Positions 8,474 through 19,637 of a DNA stretch of 64,000 nt are shown here, piece after piece. The notes under the pieces were generated by a model. The model made no database searches and was not told the DNA's origin. It saw only the letters and a program-made list of their open reading frames with translations. The DNA comes from Lysobacter sp. yr284 (GTDB lineage: Bacteria; Pseudomonadota; Gammaproteobacteria; Xanthomonadales; Xanthomonadaceae). How positions within the stretch are numbered: position 1 is the stretch's first letter; each line of letters starts with the position of its first letter. The position numbers and the translations under genes were made by a program. The stretch is taken from assembly GCF_900107375.1 (NCBI RefSeq), contig NZ_FNPT01000009.1, forward strand, positions 40,262-104,261, in the 5' to 3' direction.

Positions 8474-9586
8474 GTGGCCAGCAACAGCTTCGGAACCCTC
8501 CTCACCGTCACCACCTTCGGCGAAAGCCACGGCCCGGCCATCGGCTGCGTCGTCGACGGCTGCCCGCCGGGCCTGGAACTGGCGCCGGAGGAGTTCCGCC
8601 ACGACCTCGAACGCCGCGCCACCGGCCGCAGCCGCCACACCTCGCAGCGGCGCGAGGCCGACGAGATCGAAATCCTCAGCGGCGTCTACCAGGGCCGCAC
8701 CACCGGCACCCCGATCGCCCTGCTGATCCGCAACACCGACGCGCGCAGCAAGGACTACGGCAACATCGCCGAGCAGTTCCGCCCCGGCCACGCCGATTAC
8801 AGCTACTGGCAGAAGTACGGCCATCGCGATCCGCGCGGCGGCGGCCGCTCTTCGGCGCGCGAGACCACCATGCGCGTGGCCGCCGGCGTCATCGCCAAGA
8901 AGTGGCTGGCGCAGCGCTTCGGGGTCGTCGTGCGCGGCTACGTGTCGCAGATCGGCGAGATCGTGCCGGCCGGCTTCGACCTCGACGCGGTCGAAACCAA
9001 TCCGTTCTTCTGGCCGCACGCGGCCCAGCTCGACGCGCTGGAGCAGTACATGGACGCGCTGCGCAAGTCCGGCGACTCGGTCGGCGCGCGCGTGGAGGTG
9101 ATCGCCGACGGCGTGCCGCCGGGCTGGGGCGAGCCGATCTACGGCAAGCTTGACGGCGAACTGGCCGCGGCGCTGATGAGCATCAACGCGGTCAAGGGCG
9201 TGGAGATCGGCGACGGCTTCGCCAGCGTGGCCTCGAAGGGCACCCAGCATCGCGACGAACTGCTGCCCGACGGCTTCGCCAGCAACCACGCCGGCGGCAT
9301 CCTCGGCGGCATCAGCACCGGCCAGCGCCTGCGCTGTTCGGCCGCGTTCAAGCCGACCTCCAGCCTGCGCCTGCCGGGCCGCAGCCTGGACATCCACGGC
9401 AACGAGATCGAAGTGGTCACCACCGGCCGCCATGATCCGTGCGTGGGCATCCGTGCCGCGCCGATCTGCGAGGCGATGGTCGCGCTGGTGCTGATGGACC
9501 AGGCGCTGCGCCATCGCGCCCAGTGCGGCGACGTCGGCGAGATGACCCCGCGGGTGCCGGCGCAGGCGGGGCAGGACGATGTCTGA
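8474..9586 (+). CDS. aroC: Chorismate synthase
   Basis: A 370-residue enzyme that converts 5-enolpyruvylshikimate-3-phosphate to chorismate using reduced FMN, the last step of the shikimate pathway and the source of substrate for the trp genes downstream. Signature motifs are present: GESHGPAIG near the N-terminus, the basic [17 protein letters not shown] stretch, [22 protein letters not shown] and the C-terminal [11 protein letters not shown] segment. Start is GTG at 8474. Its last 8 bases overlap the next gene, so the two are probably co-translated. Confidence 0.97.
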   Translation: MASNSFGTLLTVTTFGESHGPAIGCVVDGCPPGLELAPEEFRHDLERRATGRSRHTSQRREADEIEILSGVYQGRTTGTPIALLIRNTDARSKDYGNIAEQFRPGHADYSYWQKYGHRDPRGGGRSSARETTMRVAAGVIAKKWLAQRFGVVVRGYVSQIGEIVPAGFDLDAVETNPFFWPHAAQLDALEQYMDALRKSGDSVGARVEVIADGVPPGWGEPIYGKLDGELAAALMSINAVKGVEIGDGFASVASKGTQHRDELLPDGFASNHAGGILGGISTGQRLRCSAAFKPTSSLRLPGRSLDIHGNEIEVVTTGRHDPCVGIRAAPICEAMVALVLMDQALRHRAQCGDVGEMTPRVPAQAGQDDV

Positions 9587-10583
9587 GCGTCCGCGCGTGT
9601 GGGTCTCGCAGCCGCTGTTCGCCGATGTGCTGGCGCGGCTGGGCGAGCATTTCCAGGTCGAGGCCACGGCTGAGGTGACCCGGCACGAGCCGGCCGCGGT
9701 CAACGCGATCCTGCGCCGCATGGACGGCGCGCTGGTGACCCTCAACGATCCGGTCGGCGCGGCCCAGATCGCCGGCGCCGGCCGCCTGCGCGCGATCGCC
9801 AACGTCGGCGTGGGCTACAACAACCTCGACATCGCCGCGCTCAGCGCCGCCGGCATCCTCGCCAGCAACACGCCGGACGTGCTGACCGAAACCACCGCCG
9901 ATTTCGGCTTCGCCCTGATGATGGCGGCCGCGCGGCGCATGAGCGAGGCCGAACGCTGGCTGCGCGACGGCCACTGGCAGCGCTGGAGCTTCGACAGCCT
10001 GCTCGGCGCCGACGTGCACGGCGCGACCCTGGCGATCCTCGGCATGGGCCGGATCGGCCAGGCCATCGCGCGCCGCGCGACCGGCTTCGGCATGCGCACG
10101 CTGTACCACAACCGCAGCCGCCTGCCCGAGGCGGTGGAAGCCGAATGCCGGGCGCAGTACGTCGGTTTCGACGAACTGCTGGCGCGCGCCGACCACCTGG
10201 TGCTGGTGCTGCCGTATTCGCCGCAGTCGCATCATCTGATCGACGCCGCCGCGCTGGCCAAGCTGCCGCCGCACGCGACCCTGACCAACATCGCCCGCGG
10301 CGGCATCGTCGACGAAGACGCGCTGTGCGACGCGCTCGAACAACACCGGCTCGGCGCCGCCGGCCTGGACGTGTACGAGGGCGAGCCGCGGCTCAACCCG
10401 CGTCTGCTGCAGCAGCGACGGGTGGTGCTGACCCCGCACATCGCCAGCGGCAGCCTGGCCACGCGCCGGGCGATGGTGGCGCTGGCGGTCGACAACCTGA
10501 TCGCCGCGCTCGGCTTCGGCCCGCGCGCGGGCGATCCGCCGAGCCCGATCAACGCCGCGCAAGTGGCACAGGCGCGGCGATGA
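9579..10583 (+). CDS. D-2-hydroxyacid dehydrogenase (GhrB/glyoxylate reductase-like)
   Basis: A 334-residue NAD(P)-dependent reductase of 2-oxoacids. The Rossmann glycine motif GMGRIG is at 155-160, and the catalytic triad is represented by Arg240 (NIARGG), a glutamate in DVYEGEP (about 264-270) and His287 (LTPHIASG). Sequence style is closest to hydroxypyruvate/glyoxylate or 2-ketogluconate reductases; the exact substrate cannot be read from sequence. 4-phosphoerythronate dehydrogenase PdxB, found near asd-truA in some gammaproteobacteria, is a less likely alternative because the PdxB-specific C-terminal dimer domain is missing. It overlaps aroC by 8 bases. Confidence 0.85.
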   Translation: MSERPRVWVSQPLFADVLARLGEHFQVEATAEVTRHEPAAVNAILRRMDGALVTLNDPVGAAQIAGAGRLRAIANVGVGYNNLDIAALSAAGILASNTPDVLTETTADFGFALMMAAARRMSEAERWLRDGHWQRWSFDSLLGADVHGATLAILGMGRIGQAIARRATGFGMRTLYHNRSRLPEAVEAECRAQYVGFDELLARADHLVLVLPYSPQSHHLIDAAALAKLPPHATLTNIARGGIVDEDALCDALEQHRLGAAGLDVYEGEPRLNPRLLQQRRVVLTPHIASGSLATRRAMVALAVDNLIAALGFGPRAGDPPSPINAAQVAQARR

Positions 10584-10594
10584 GCCGAAGCCCG

Positions 10595-10691
10595 GGCTGT
10601 TGTGGGAGGGACTTCAGTCCCGATGCTCTTGTTTCAGATCGCGGCGAACTGAAAGAAAAGCATCGGGACTGAAGTCCCTCCCACAACAGCC
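10595..10691. repeat. 97-bp long-hairpin repeat element, copy 1 (perfect)
   Basis: Arms 10595-10627 and 10659-10691 are exact 33-bp reverse complements containing GTGGGAGGGACTTCAGTCCC and GATGCT. The 31-base loop includes TTGTTTCAGATCGCGGCGA, which recurs in copy 2 at 11925-12021. A diverged third copy lies at 43761-43849. The conserved loop shows this is a mobile-type unit and not just a terminator. It occupies the spacer between the dehydrogenase and asd. Confidence 0.92.
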
Positions 10692-10774
10692 GGCAAGCCG
10701 CTCGATTCGGAAGCTTTCGCAATACCCGCCGGAAATGGGTCCGGCGGTCCCCACACTCAGGTAACTCAGATCAG

Positions 10775-11797
10775 ATGAACGCCAAGACGTCCTGCAATGT
10801 CGCCGTCGTCGGTGCCACCGGCGCGGTCGGTGAAACCATGTTGAAGGTGCTGGCCGAGCGCAAGTTCCCGATCGGCAAACTGCATCTGTTGGCGAGCGAG
10901 CGTTCGGCGGGCGAGAAAATCGAGTTCGAGGGCCAGACCCTGGTCGTGGAAGACCTGGCCGCGTTCGACCCCAAGGGCGTGGACATCGCCCTGTTCTCGG
11001 CCGGCGGCTCGGTGTCGAAGGAGTACGCGCCCAAGTTCGCCGCCGCCGGTGCGGTGGTGATCGACAATTCCTCGGCCTTCCGCTACCAGGACGACGTGCC
11101 GCTGGTGGTCAGCGAGGTCAATCCCGAGGCGATCAAGAACCGTCCGCTCGGCATCGTCGCCAATCCCAACTGCTCGACCATGCAGCTGATGGTCGCGTTG
11201 GCGCCGATCCATCGCAAGGCCAAGCTCGAGCGCATCAACATCGCCACCTACCAGTCGGTGTCGGGCACCGGCAAGCGGGCGATGGAAGAGCTGGGCCGGC
11301 AGACCGCGGCGCTGCTGAGCTTCCAGCAGGCCGAGCCGGAGATCTACCCGGTGCAGATCGCCTTCAACGTGATCCCGCACGGCGGCGACTTCACCGACAA
11401 CGGCTACACCACCGAGGAAATGAAGCTGGTCTGGGAGACCCGCAAGATCCTCGCCGACGACAGCATCGGGGTGAACGCGACGGTGGTGCGGGTGCCGGTG
11501 TTCTACGGGCATTCCGAGGCGGTGCACATCGAGACCCGCGACAAGCTTTCGGCGGCCGATGCGCGCGCGCTGCTGGAAAAGGCGCCGGGGCTGGTGGTGG
11601 TCGACGAGGCCAAGGGCGGCGGCTACCCGACCCCGGTGACCCACGCCTCCGGCGAAGACCCGGTGTTCGTCGGCCGCATCCGCGACGACATCTCGCACCC
11701 GCGCGGGCTGTCGCTGTGGGTGGTCGCCGACAACATCCGCAAGGGCGCGGCCACCAATGCGGTGCAGCTGGCCGAGCTGGTGTGGGCCGAGCGCTGA
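10775..11797 (+). CDS. asd: Aspartate-semialdehyde dehydrogenase
   Basis: A 340-residue NADPH enzyme that reduces aspartyl-4-phosphate to the semialdehyde, the branch point to lysine, diaminopimelate, threonine and methionine. The N-terminal VVGATGAVGE nucleotide motif, the catalytic Cys133 (NPNCST), and the GHSEAVH histidine motif are all present. Length matches the family. It starts after a long-hairpin repeat and ends just before a strong terminator, so it is probably a single-gene transcript or the end of one. Confidence 0.96.
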   Translation: MNAKTSCNVAVVGATGAVGETMLKVLAERKFPIGKLHLLASERSAGEKIEFEGQTLVVEDLAAFDPKGVDIALFSAGGSVSKEYAPKFAAAGAVVIDNSSAFRYQDDVPLVVSEVNPEAIKNRPLGIVANPNCSTMQLMVALAPIHRKAKLERINIATYQSVSGTGKRAMEELGRQTAALLSFQQAEPEIYPVQIAFNVIPHGGDFTDNGYTTEEMKLVWETRKILADDSIGVNATVVRVPVFYGHSEAVHIETRDKLSAADARALLEKAPGLVVVDEAKGGGYPTPVTHASGEDPVFVGRIRDDISHPRGLSLWVVADNIRKGAATNAVQLAELVWAER

Positions 11798-11823
11798 GGT
11801 CCGGCGCGGCGCCATGAGCGATG

Positions 11824-11854
11824 AAATCGGGCCCCGCGGGGCCCGATTTTTTTT
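11824..11854 (+). terminator. Rho-independent terminator of asd
   Basis: A 12-bp perfect stem, AAATCGGGCCCC against GGGGCCCGATTT, with a GC tip and an eight-base T-tract continuing from the stem. It starts 27 bases after the asd stop codon. Confidence 0.95.
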
Positions 11855-11924
11855 GCGCCGGTGGAAAGCCTCCAGGCCATGACCTCGTTGCTTGTGAGCA
11901 ATGGTCTTCAGGCCGAGGCTTTGT

Positions 11925-12021
11925 GGCTTTTGTGGGAGGGCCTTCAGGCCCGATGCCTTTGTTTCAGATCGCGGCGACCGGATCGAAAAGCATCGGGCCT
12001 GAAGGCGCTCCCACAGAAGCC
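11925..12021. repeat. 97-bp long-hairpin repeat element, copy 2
   Basis: Arms 11925-11956 and 11990-12021 pair over 32 bp with two mismatches (core GGGCCTTCAGGCCCGATGC). The loop shares TTTGTTTCAGATCGCGGCGA with copy 1. It lies between the asd terminator and fimV, and is preceded by a degenerate partial arm near 11867-11880. Confidence 0.92.
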
Positions 12022-12130
12022 GGCTTCCCCACAGCCAGTCAAGGGCTTAGGATGAAAACTTAACGAATGCGTTGCGCATTCAGGCCGTACCCCTTTAGAG
12101 TCGCCGCCTGACTTCGGATTGGGACCGCTC

Positions 12131-14350
12131 GTGAGATCAGGTTTCGCACGCACCGCCCTGGGCCTGGCGCTGGCATTGGCCAGCACGGCGGCCTGCGCGT
12201 TGGGTCTGGGCCAGATCGAGGTCAAATCGCGCGCCGGCCAGCCGTTGCTGGCGGAAATCCCGGTCATCGCCAGCGGCCCGGAGGAACTGGCGCAGCTGCG
12301 CGCCGGCCTGGCCTCGCCGGAAACCTTCCAGCGCATCGGCCTGGAGCCGCCGCAAGGCATCGTCACCGACCTGCGCTTCACCCTGGCGGTGGACCGCAAC
12401 GGCAAGCCGATCATCCGCGTCACCAGCACCCAGCCGGTGCAGCAGCCGCTGCTGACCTTCCTGATCGAAGTCGATTGGGGCCAGGGCCGGCTGACCCGCG
12501 AATACTCGGCACTGCTCGACGCGCCGCGCACCGCGTCCGCGCCGATGCAGCCGCCGATCCAGGCCGCCGCCGGCGCCGCCCCGAACACCATCGAACGCCC
12601 GCTGGAGGCGCCGCTGCCGTTCGGCGCGCAGCCGCAGCAGGCCGATCCGCTGGCGGCGGAGCACCCGGCACCCGGCTACGAGCCGGGCCAGCCGATGCAG
12701 CCGCTGCCGCCGGACGCGCTCGCCGCCCAGCCCGAAGCGCTGCCGCCGCAGGCCTTCCCCGAGGCCGCGCCGCCGGCCGCGGCGCCGGCGCCCGCCGAGC
12801 GGCCCAAGGCCGGGCGCATCGCCCGCGAACCGCGTCCGCAGCCGGCCGCGCCGGCGACGATCCCCGCCGACGGCGAGATCACCGTCGCCCACGGCCAGAC
12901 CCTGTCCGGCATCGCCGCGCAGGTGGCCGGCGCGCAAAGCCTCAACCAGACCATGATCGCGCTGCTGCGGGCCAATCCCGAGGCCTTCGTCGGCGGCAAC
13001 ATCAACCGCCTGCGCGCCGGCGCGGTGCTGCGCCGGCCGCCCGGCGGCGAGATGGCGGCGATCGACCCGCGCGAAGCCAACGAACTGGTCCGCGCGCAGA
13101 TCCAGCAATGGCGCCAGGCGCCGCAGCAGGCGGTGCCGCAGCCGCTGACCGTCGGCGCCGACCGCGTCGCCAAGGCGCCGGTGGCGCCGGCCGCGCGCGA
13201 GCCCGGCCGCGCCAGCGATGCGCGCCTGGAAATCGTCCCGCCCGGCGCCGAGCGTGCGAAGGCCGGGGCTCAGTCCGGCATCAGCGCCGCAGGCGAGGGC
13301 CACATGGTGCGAGAACAAGTGCAACAGGCCAACGAGACCATCGCGGTGCGCGAGCAGGAACTGGCGGACCTCAAGAGCAAGGTCGCCGAGCTGGAGAAGC
13401 TCAGCACCGACCAGCAGAAGCTGATCGCGATGAAGGACAGCGAGCTGGCCGCGACTCAGCAACGCCTGGCCGAGAACCAGGCCCGCGCCGACAGCGGCTC
13501 GCCGCTGCCGTGGATCTTCGGCGGCCTCGGCCTGCTGGCGCTGCTGGCCGGCGGCTGGGTGCTGAGCCGGCGCGAACCGCGGCGGCCGAACTTCCGCGCC
13601 GCCGCGCCGACGCCCGCGCCGTTCGTGCCGGCGACGGCGCCCGCGGCCGCCGAGCCGGGCCCGGACCCGGTCGAAACCTTGCGGCGCAAGCCCGAGCCGG
13701 CGCCGCTGGTCGATCCGGTCGACCAGTTGCTCGGCCGCGACCGCGCCGCGCCCGACGCCCGCGCCGAGGCCATCGCCGATAGCGGCCGCGAGGCCGCGGA
13801 CGCGGCCGAAGACGCCGCCGCGTCGCAGGCCCACGCCCTGCAGGACGTACCTGGCGACGACGCGCCGACGGCGGTCGAGCCGGCTGCCGAACCCGCCGCG
13901 CCGTCTTCGCCGCCGCACTGGACCGCCCCGGTCAGCGAACCCAAGAGCCAGTCGCGCGTGCCGACCTGGCATTCGGCCAGCGCCGGCAGCCAGCCGCGCC
14001 GCGAGGCCGAGCCGGCGCCGGTGCCGGTCGCGCCGGCCGCGGCCCCGCACGTCGCCGCGACCCAAGCGCCGAGCATTGATCCGCTCACGGCCGCCGCAAC
14101 CGGCGCCGTGCGCCCGGCGGCCGAACCGGCCCGGTTCGCGCCCGAACCCAAGCCCGCCGCCGCGGTCGCGGCCTCGCCGGGCCTGGAGCGGATCGAACTG
14201 GCCCGCGCCTACCTCGACCTCGGCGACGAAGGCAGCGCCCGCCAGTTGCTCGGCGAGGTGCTGATCAACGGCGACCACGCCGCCCGCCAGCAGGCCGCGC
14301 GCCTGCTGCGCGAGCTGGAAGGCGCCGGCGGAGGCCGGACCGGCTCGTAA
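12131..14350 (+). CDS. fimV: FimV/TspA-family type IV pilus hub protein
   Basis: A large (739-residue) inner-membrane protein. It has a signal peptide (residues 1-26), the FimV N-terminal domain ([20 protein letters not shown] start, about 28-135), a Pro/Ala-rich linker, a LysM-like module (about 250-300), a coiled coil (about 390-450), one transmembrane helix (about 458-478), a long acidic Ala/Pro cytoplasmic linker and the FimV C-terminal TPR-like motif ([15 protein letters not shown], about 683-735). In Pseudomonas FimV is needed for type IV pilus assembly and polar signalling and is also next to truA. The start is GTG at 12131; an in-frame TTG lies 12 bases upstream. Confidence 0.92.
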   Translation: MRSGFARTALGLALALASTAACALGLGQIEVKSRAGQPLLAEIPVIASGPEELAQLRAGLASPETFQRIGLEPPQGIVTDLRFTLAVDRNGKPIIRVTSTQPVQQPLLTFLIEVDWGQGRLTREYSALLDAPRTASAPMQPPIQAAAGAAPNTIERPLEAPLPFGAQPQQADPLAAEHPAPGYEPGQPMQPLPPDALAAQPEALPPQAFPEAAPPAAAPAPAERPKAGRIAREPRPQPAAPATIPADGEITVAHGQTLSGIAAQVAGAQSLNQTMIALLRANPEAFVGGNINRLRAGAVLRRPPGGEMAAIDPREANELVRAQIQQWRQAPQQAVPQPLTVGADRVAKAPVAPAAREPGRASDARLEIVPPGAERAKAGAQSGISAAGEGHMVREQVQQANETIAVREQELADLKSKVAELEKLSTDQQKLIAMKDSELAATQQRLAENQARADSGSPLPWIFGGLGLLALLAGGWVLSRREPRRPNFRAAAPTPAPFVPATAPAAAEPGPDPVETLRRKPEPAPLVDPVDQLLGRDRAAPDARAEAIADSGREAADAAEDAAASQAHALQDVPGDDAPTAVEPAAEPAAPSSPPHWTAPVSEPKSQSRVPTWHSASAGSQPRREAEPAPVPVAPAAAPHVAATQAPSIDPLTAAATGAVRPAAEPARFAPEPKPAAAVAASPGLERIELARAYLDLGDEGSARQLLGEVLINGDHAARQQAARLLRELEGAGGGRTGS

Positions 14351-14370
14351 GGCACAGGCAAGGGCAGGGC

Positions 14371-15213
14371 ATGAACGACGCCGACACCGCATCCGCCGCG
14401 CCGCTGCGGCGCTACGCCCTGGGCGTGGAGTACGACGGCAGCGAATTTTCCGGCTGGCAGCGGCTGGTGCGCCCGGGCGAGCCGAGCCGCCCCGAGCACG
14501 CCCCGCGCGGCGAAGCCACCGTGCAGACCACGTTGGAGCAGGCGCTGAGCTTCGTCGCCGGCACCGGCATCGAAGTGGTCTGCGCCGGCCGCACCGACGC
14601 CGGTGTGCACGCCTCGTGCCAGGTCGTGCATTTCGACAGCCCGGTCGAGCGCGAACCGCGCGGCTGGGTGCTGGGCACGACCTCGCGCCTGCCACCATCC
14701 GTATGCGTGCGCTGGTGCATCCCGGTGGCACCGGACTTCCACGCGCGGTTCTCGGCGCGGGCGCGCCGCTACCGCTACCGCATCCTCAACCGGCCGGTGC
14801 GGCCGGCATTGCAGCGCCAGTACCTGAGTTGGGAACGGCGCCCGCTCGACGCCGACGCCATGCACCGCGCAGCCCAGGCGCTGCTGGGCGAGAACGATTT
14901 CTCGGCGTTCCGCACCGTGCACTGCCAGGCCCCGCACGCGCGTCGCGACCTGCAGTACATCGCGGTCCGTCGCGACGGCGATATCGTGGAAATGGAAGTA
15001 CAGGCCAACGCCTTTCTTCACCATATGGTGCGCAATATTGTCGGAAGCTTGCTGCCGGTCGGCCGCGGCGACCGGCCCGAGGGCTGGATCGCCGAACTGC
15101 TGGCCGGGCGCGACCGCACGGTCGCCGGTCCGACCGCTCCGTCGGCAGGACTGGTGTTCGTCGGGCCGCGCTATCCCGCCGAATGCCAGTTGCCCGCCGA
15201 GGTCTGCCTTTGA
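14371..15213 (+). CDS. truA: tRNA pseudouridine(38-40) synthase
   Basis: A 280-residue enzyme that isomerises uridines 38-40 in the tRNA anticodon stem. The catalytic Asp76 lies in GRTDAGVHA, and the family motifs [12 protein letters not shown] and [13 protein letters not shown] are present. It is slightly longer than usual because of a Pro/Glu-rich insertion of about 12 residues after GWQRLV (residues 30-47). It starts 20 bases after fimV and overlaps trpF by 4 bases, giving a fimV-truA-trpF operon. Confidence 0.95.
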   Translation: MNDADTASAAPLRRYALGVEYDGSEFSGWQRLVRPGEPSRPEHAPRGEATVQTTLEQALSFVAGTGIEVVCAGRTDAGVHASCQVVHFDSPVEREPRGWVLGTTSRLPPSVCVRWCIPVAPDFHARFSARARRYRYRILNRPVRPALQRQYLSWERRPLDADAMHRAAQALLGENDFSAFRTVHCQAPHARRDLQYIAVRRDGDIVEMEVQANAFLHHMVRNIVGSLLPVGRGDRPEGWIAELLAGRDRTVAGPTAPSAGLVFVGPRYPAECQLPAEVCL

Positions 15214-15872
15214 ATCCGTCCCGCACGCTGTACCGCACCCGCATCAAGTTCTGTGGTTTCACCCGTCCCGGCGATGTGCGCCTGGCCTGCGAACTCGGCG
15301 CCGACGCGATCGGTTTCGTGTTCGCCGCCGGCAGCAAGCGCCGGGTCGCGCCCGAGGAGGCGCGGGCCATGCGCCAGGCGCTGGCGCCGCTGGTCGACGC
15401 GGTCGCGCTGTTCGCCGACAACCCGGTCGACGAAGTGCGCGAAGTCGTGCGCCAGGTCCGGCCGAGCCTGCTGCAGTTCCACGGCAACGAAGACGACGCC
15501 TACTGCCGCGGCTTCGGCGTGCCTTACCTCAAGGCCATCGCGATGGGCGGCGAACTGGCCGGCCAGCATCCCTCCGCGCTGCTGATGCGCTACCCCGGCG
15601 CGGCCGGCTTCCTGTTCGACAGCCATGCCGAGGGCGGCAGCGGCGGCAGCGGCAAGACCTTCGACTGGAAGCGCATCCCGGTCGGCGTGCAGAAGCCCTT
15701 CCTGCTGGCCGGCGGCATCACCCCCGACAACGTGTTCGAGGCGATCCTGGCGACCCTGCCGTGGGGCGTGGACGTCTCCAGCGGCATCGAGAGTGCGCCC
15801 GGGCTCAAGGACGGCGACAAGATGCGCCAGTTCGTCGAGGAAGTGCGGCGCGCGGACTGCCACGTCGAGTGA
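15210..15872 (+). CDS. trpF: Phosphoribosylanthranilate isomerase
   Basis: A 220-residue TIM-barrel enzyme of tryptophan synthesis converting phosphoribosylanthranilate to CdRP. The N-terminal catalytic-cysteine motif KFCGFT (usually KICG), [14 protein letters not shown] and [10 protein letters not shown] motifs are present. The start is TTG at 15210, overlapping the truA stop as TTGA; it is chosen because no ATG or GTG lies before the first conserved strand. It is coupled to truA as in Pseudomonas and other xanthomonads, with trpBA following after a 260-bp gap. Confidence 0.94.
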   Translation: MNPSRTLYRTRIKFCGFTRPGDVRLACELGADAIGFVFAAGSKRRVAPEEARAMRQALAPLVDAVALFADNPVDEVREVVRQVRPSLLQFHGNEDDAYCRGFGVPYLKAIAMGGELAGQHPSALLMRYPGAAGFLFDSHAEGGSGGSGKTFDWKRIPVGVQKPFLLAGGITPDNVFEAILATLPWGVDVSSGIESAPGLKDGDKMRQFVEEVRRADCHVE

Positions 15873-16132
15873 TCTGCGGGGACTGAGGCGCAGGAAGGGC
15901 GCGGGCAGGGGCGCGGGATGCGCGGCCGAGGCTTGCCGGCGCGCCCGCCGTCGCCGGTGCCGCCGGTTCCCGTCGCCGCTGGTTGCCGTCCCACTTCGGC
16001 TTTGCCCATCGCGTCACCCCGGAACCGGACCGCCATTCCGGGGCGCGCGAAACGGTACGGTCGGCGCGCCGATGCCCTAAACTCTTGGGTTCCGCCGCGC
16101 GAGGCGCGGCGCTCCACGTTTGATGGCCGCCG

Positions 16133-17359
<1,227 letters not shown>

Positions 17360-17367
17360 GCGACTTT

Positions 17368-17485
17368 CTTCTCCCGCGCGCGGGAGAAGGCGCCCGCAGG
17401 GCGGATGGGGGCGAGCGCGAACGTCCGCCGCTTCGTCCTCCCGCCCGCGACCCTCACCCCAACCCCTCTCCCGCATGCGGGAGAC
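17368..17485. repeat. TCTCCCGC palindrome element between trpB and trpA
   Basis: Begins with a perfect 22-bp palindrome (17368-17389, CTTCTCCCGC-GC-GCGGGAGAAG) and ends with a perfect 18-bp palindrome (17467-17484, TCTCCCGC-AT-GCGGGAGA), linked by GCCCGCAGGGCGGATGGGGG and CCCTCACCCCAACCCC. This arrangement is a recognisable dispersed intergenic element of many proteobacteria. It could uncouple trpB and trpA expression. Confidence 0.8.
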
Positions 17486-17512
17486 GGGCTTAAAAGCAAA
17501 AGCCTTTCGCCC

Positions 17513-18316
17513 ATGAACCGCATCGACGCCAAGTTCCAACAGCTGCAAGCCGCCGGCCGCAAGGCGCTGATCCCGTTCCTGACCGCCGGCGACCCGTCGC
17601 TGGAAGCGACCGTGCCGGCGATGCACGCGCTGGTCGCGGCCGGCGCCGACGTGGTCGAACTCGGCGTGCCGTTCTCCGATCCGATGGCCGACGGCCCGAC
17701 CATCCAGCGCAGCTCCGAGCGCGCGATCGCGCGCGGCGCCGGATTGGGCTGGGTGCTGCAGGCGGTGGCCCAGTTCCGCCAGGGCGACGCCGACACGCCG
17801 GTGGTGCTGATGGGCTACCTCAACCCGATCGAGATCCGCGGCGCGCAGCGTTTCGCCGCCGATGCGGTCGCCGCCGGCGTCGACGGCGTGCTGCTGGTCG
17901 ACCTGCCGCCGGAAGAGGCCGCCGAACTGCGCGCCGCCTTCGCCCAGGCCGGGTTGGCGCTGATCCTGCTGGCCTCGCCGACCACCACCGACGAACGCCT
18001 GGCGCTGCTGTGCGACGGCGCGCAGGGCTATCTCTACTACGTCAGCTTCGCCGGCGTGACCGGCGCCGACCGGCTCGACGCCGGCGCCGCCAACGATCGC
18101 CTGCACCGCATCCGCCAACGCGCCTCGGTGCCGGTGGTGGCCGGCTTCGGCATCAAGGACGCGGCCAGCGCCGCGGCCATGGCGCGCGAAGCCGAAGGCG
18201 TCGTGGTCGGCAGCGCGCTGGTCGCGGTGCTGGCGCAGGCGGACTCGGCGCAGGCCGCGGCCCAGGCCGCGCGCGATTTCCTCGCGCCGCTGCGCGCGGC
18301 GCTCGACGCCGGCTGA
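17513..18316 (+). CDS. trpA: Tryptophan synthase alpha chain
   Basis: A 267-residue TIM-barrel subunit that cleaves indole-3-glycerol phosphate to indole. The catalytic Glu49 (VVELGVPFSDP) and Asp60 (MADGPTIQ) are present, as are YYVSFAGVTGA and the phosphate-binding GFGIKD segment. The ATG at 17513 is chosen because it gives the normal TrpA N-terminus; upstream in-frame codons read through the repeat element. It is followed by accD after 136 bases, the usual trpA-accD order. Confidence 0.96.
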   Translation: MNRIDAKFQQLQAAGRKALIPFLTAGDPSLEATVPAMHALVAAGADVVELGVPFSDPMADGPTIQRSSERAIARGAGLGWVLQAVAQFRQGDADTPVVLMGYLNPIEIRGAQRFAADAVAAGVDGVLLVDLPPEEAAELRAAFAQAGLALILLASPTTTDERLALLCDGAQGYLYYVSFAGVTGADRLDAGAANDRLHRIRQRASVPVVAGFGIKDAASAAAMAREAEGVVVGSALVAVLAQADSAQAAAQAARDFLAPLRAALDAG

Positions 18317-18452
18317 TCCGCGCGGCTGAACAGCGGCGGCCGGGGCGTCCGGCCCGCTGCGCTAGACTGCCCCGTCGGGACGGCACCGGCGCGGCGCATC
18401 CGATCCACTGCCGATCCGTCCTCCGCCCGTTACAACAGGAAGATCCCAACGC

Positions 18453-19340
18453 ATGTCGTGGCTCAAGAAACTCATGCCGTCCGGCATCCGCACCGAGACC
18501 GGCGCGGCCAAGCGCCGCAGCGTCCCGGAGGGCCTGTGGGAGAAGTGCGAACGCTGCGGCGCCGTGCTCTATCGTCCCGAACTCGAGGAAAACCTCGAGG
18601 TCTGCCCCAAGTGCAGCTTCCACATGCCGATCCGCGCGCGTGCGCGCCTGAGCGCGTTCCTCGACGCCGGCAGCGGCCAGGAAATCGCCGCCGAACTGAG
18701 CCCGGTCGACGTGCTCAAGTTCAAGGACCAGAAGAAGTATTCCGAGCGCTTCAAGGCCGCGCAGAAGGCGACCGGCGAGCGCGACTCGCTGGTCGCGATG
18801 GCCGGCACGCTCAAGCAGCGCCCGCTGGTGGTCAGCGCGATGGACTTCGCCTTCATGGGCGGCTCGATGGGTTCGGTCAGCGGCGAGCGCTTCGCCCGCG
18901 GCGCCGAGCGCGCCGTCGCCGACGGCGTGCCGATGGTCTGCTTCGCCGCCAGCGGCGGCATGCGCATGCAGGAAAGCCTGTTCTCGCTGATGCAGATGGC
19001 CAAGGCCTCGGCCGCGCTGGGGCGCATGCGCGCCGCCGGCCTGCCGTTCGTTTCGGTCATGACCCATCCGACCTTCGGCGGCACCACCGCCTCGTTCGCG
19101 ATGCTCGGCGACCTCAACCTGGCCGAGCCGGGCGCGTTGATCGGCTTCGCCGGCCCGCGCGTGATCGAACAGACCGTGCGCGAAAAGCTGCCGGACGGTT
19201 TCCAGCGCAGCGAGTTCCTGCTCGAGCACGGCACCGTCGACCAGATCTGCGACCGCCGCGAAATGCGCGACCGCATCTCGCACCTGCTGGCGATGATGAT
19301 GAAGCAGCCGCAGCCCGAGGACGATGTCGAAGCGGCCTGA
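18453..19340 (+). CDS. accD: Acetyl-CoA carboxylase carboxyltransferase subunit beta
   Basis: A 295-residue subunit that, with AccA, transfers carboxyl from biotin to acetyl-CoA, the first committed step of fatty-acid synthesis. The N-terminal four-cysteine zinc ribbon is complete (Cys32, Cys35, Cys51, Cys54), followed by the crotonase-like carboxyltransferase domain with ASGGMRMQE and [13 protein letters not shown] motifs. A TAGACT at about 18363 may be a -10 for it. In many gammaproteobacteria folC follows accD; here glmM does. Confidence 0.96.
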   Translation: MSWLKKLMPSGIRTETGAAKRRSVPEGLWEKCERCGAVLYRPELEENLEVCPKCSFHMPIRARARLSAFLDAGSGQEIAAELSPVDVLKFKDQKKYSERFKAAQKATGERDSLVAMAGTLKQRPLVVSAMDFAFMGGSMGSVSGERFARGAERAVADGVPMVCFAASGGMRMQESLFSLMQMAKASAALGRMRAAGLPFVSVMTHPTFGGTTASFAMLGDLNLAEPGALIGFAGPRVIEQTVREKLPDGFQRSEFLLEHGTVDQICDRREMRDRISHLLAMMMKQPQPEDDVEAA

Positions 19341-19637
19341 GCCGCTTCGGCACGGGATCGCGGATTTGGGATCGGGCATGCGCGAAAGCGATGCGGTCGG
19401 CGCGGGCGCGCCGGTCGCGTCGCTTTTGCCGTTTTTGCCGCTCCCGCAGTCCGAATCCGCGAGCGCGGCCGCGGGAACTGTGAGCGCGGCAGCGCAACGC
19501 GGCGGCGTTCAGCCGCGCGCCGCCGAAGCGCGCGCGGCTTGCGGCACACTCGCCGCGCGGCGATCCCCCGCAGGCGCCGAGACGGCGCCGGGCCGCAACG
19601 CGCCAATTCCCACTCCCCAATTCCGAATCCAACACCC
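19341..19637. repeat. AATCGGG/ATTCCC-bracketed spacer before glmM
   Basis: The left side carries GGGATCGCGGATTTGGGATC (from 19353) and the right side, just before the glmM start, AATTCCCACTCCCCAATTCC (19607-19626). Similar inverted brackets occur in the infB-rbfA spacer and around the terminator at 24445. No gene is seen between them. Confidence 0.45.

Noticed and set aside
17405-17512. N-terminally extended TrpA starting at 17405
   Set aside because: The extension translates the palindromic repeat element; the family N-terminus is at 17513.
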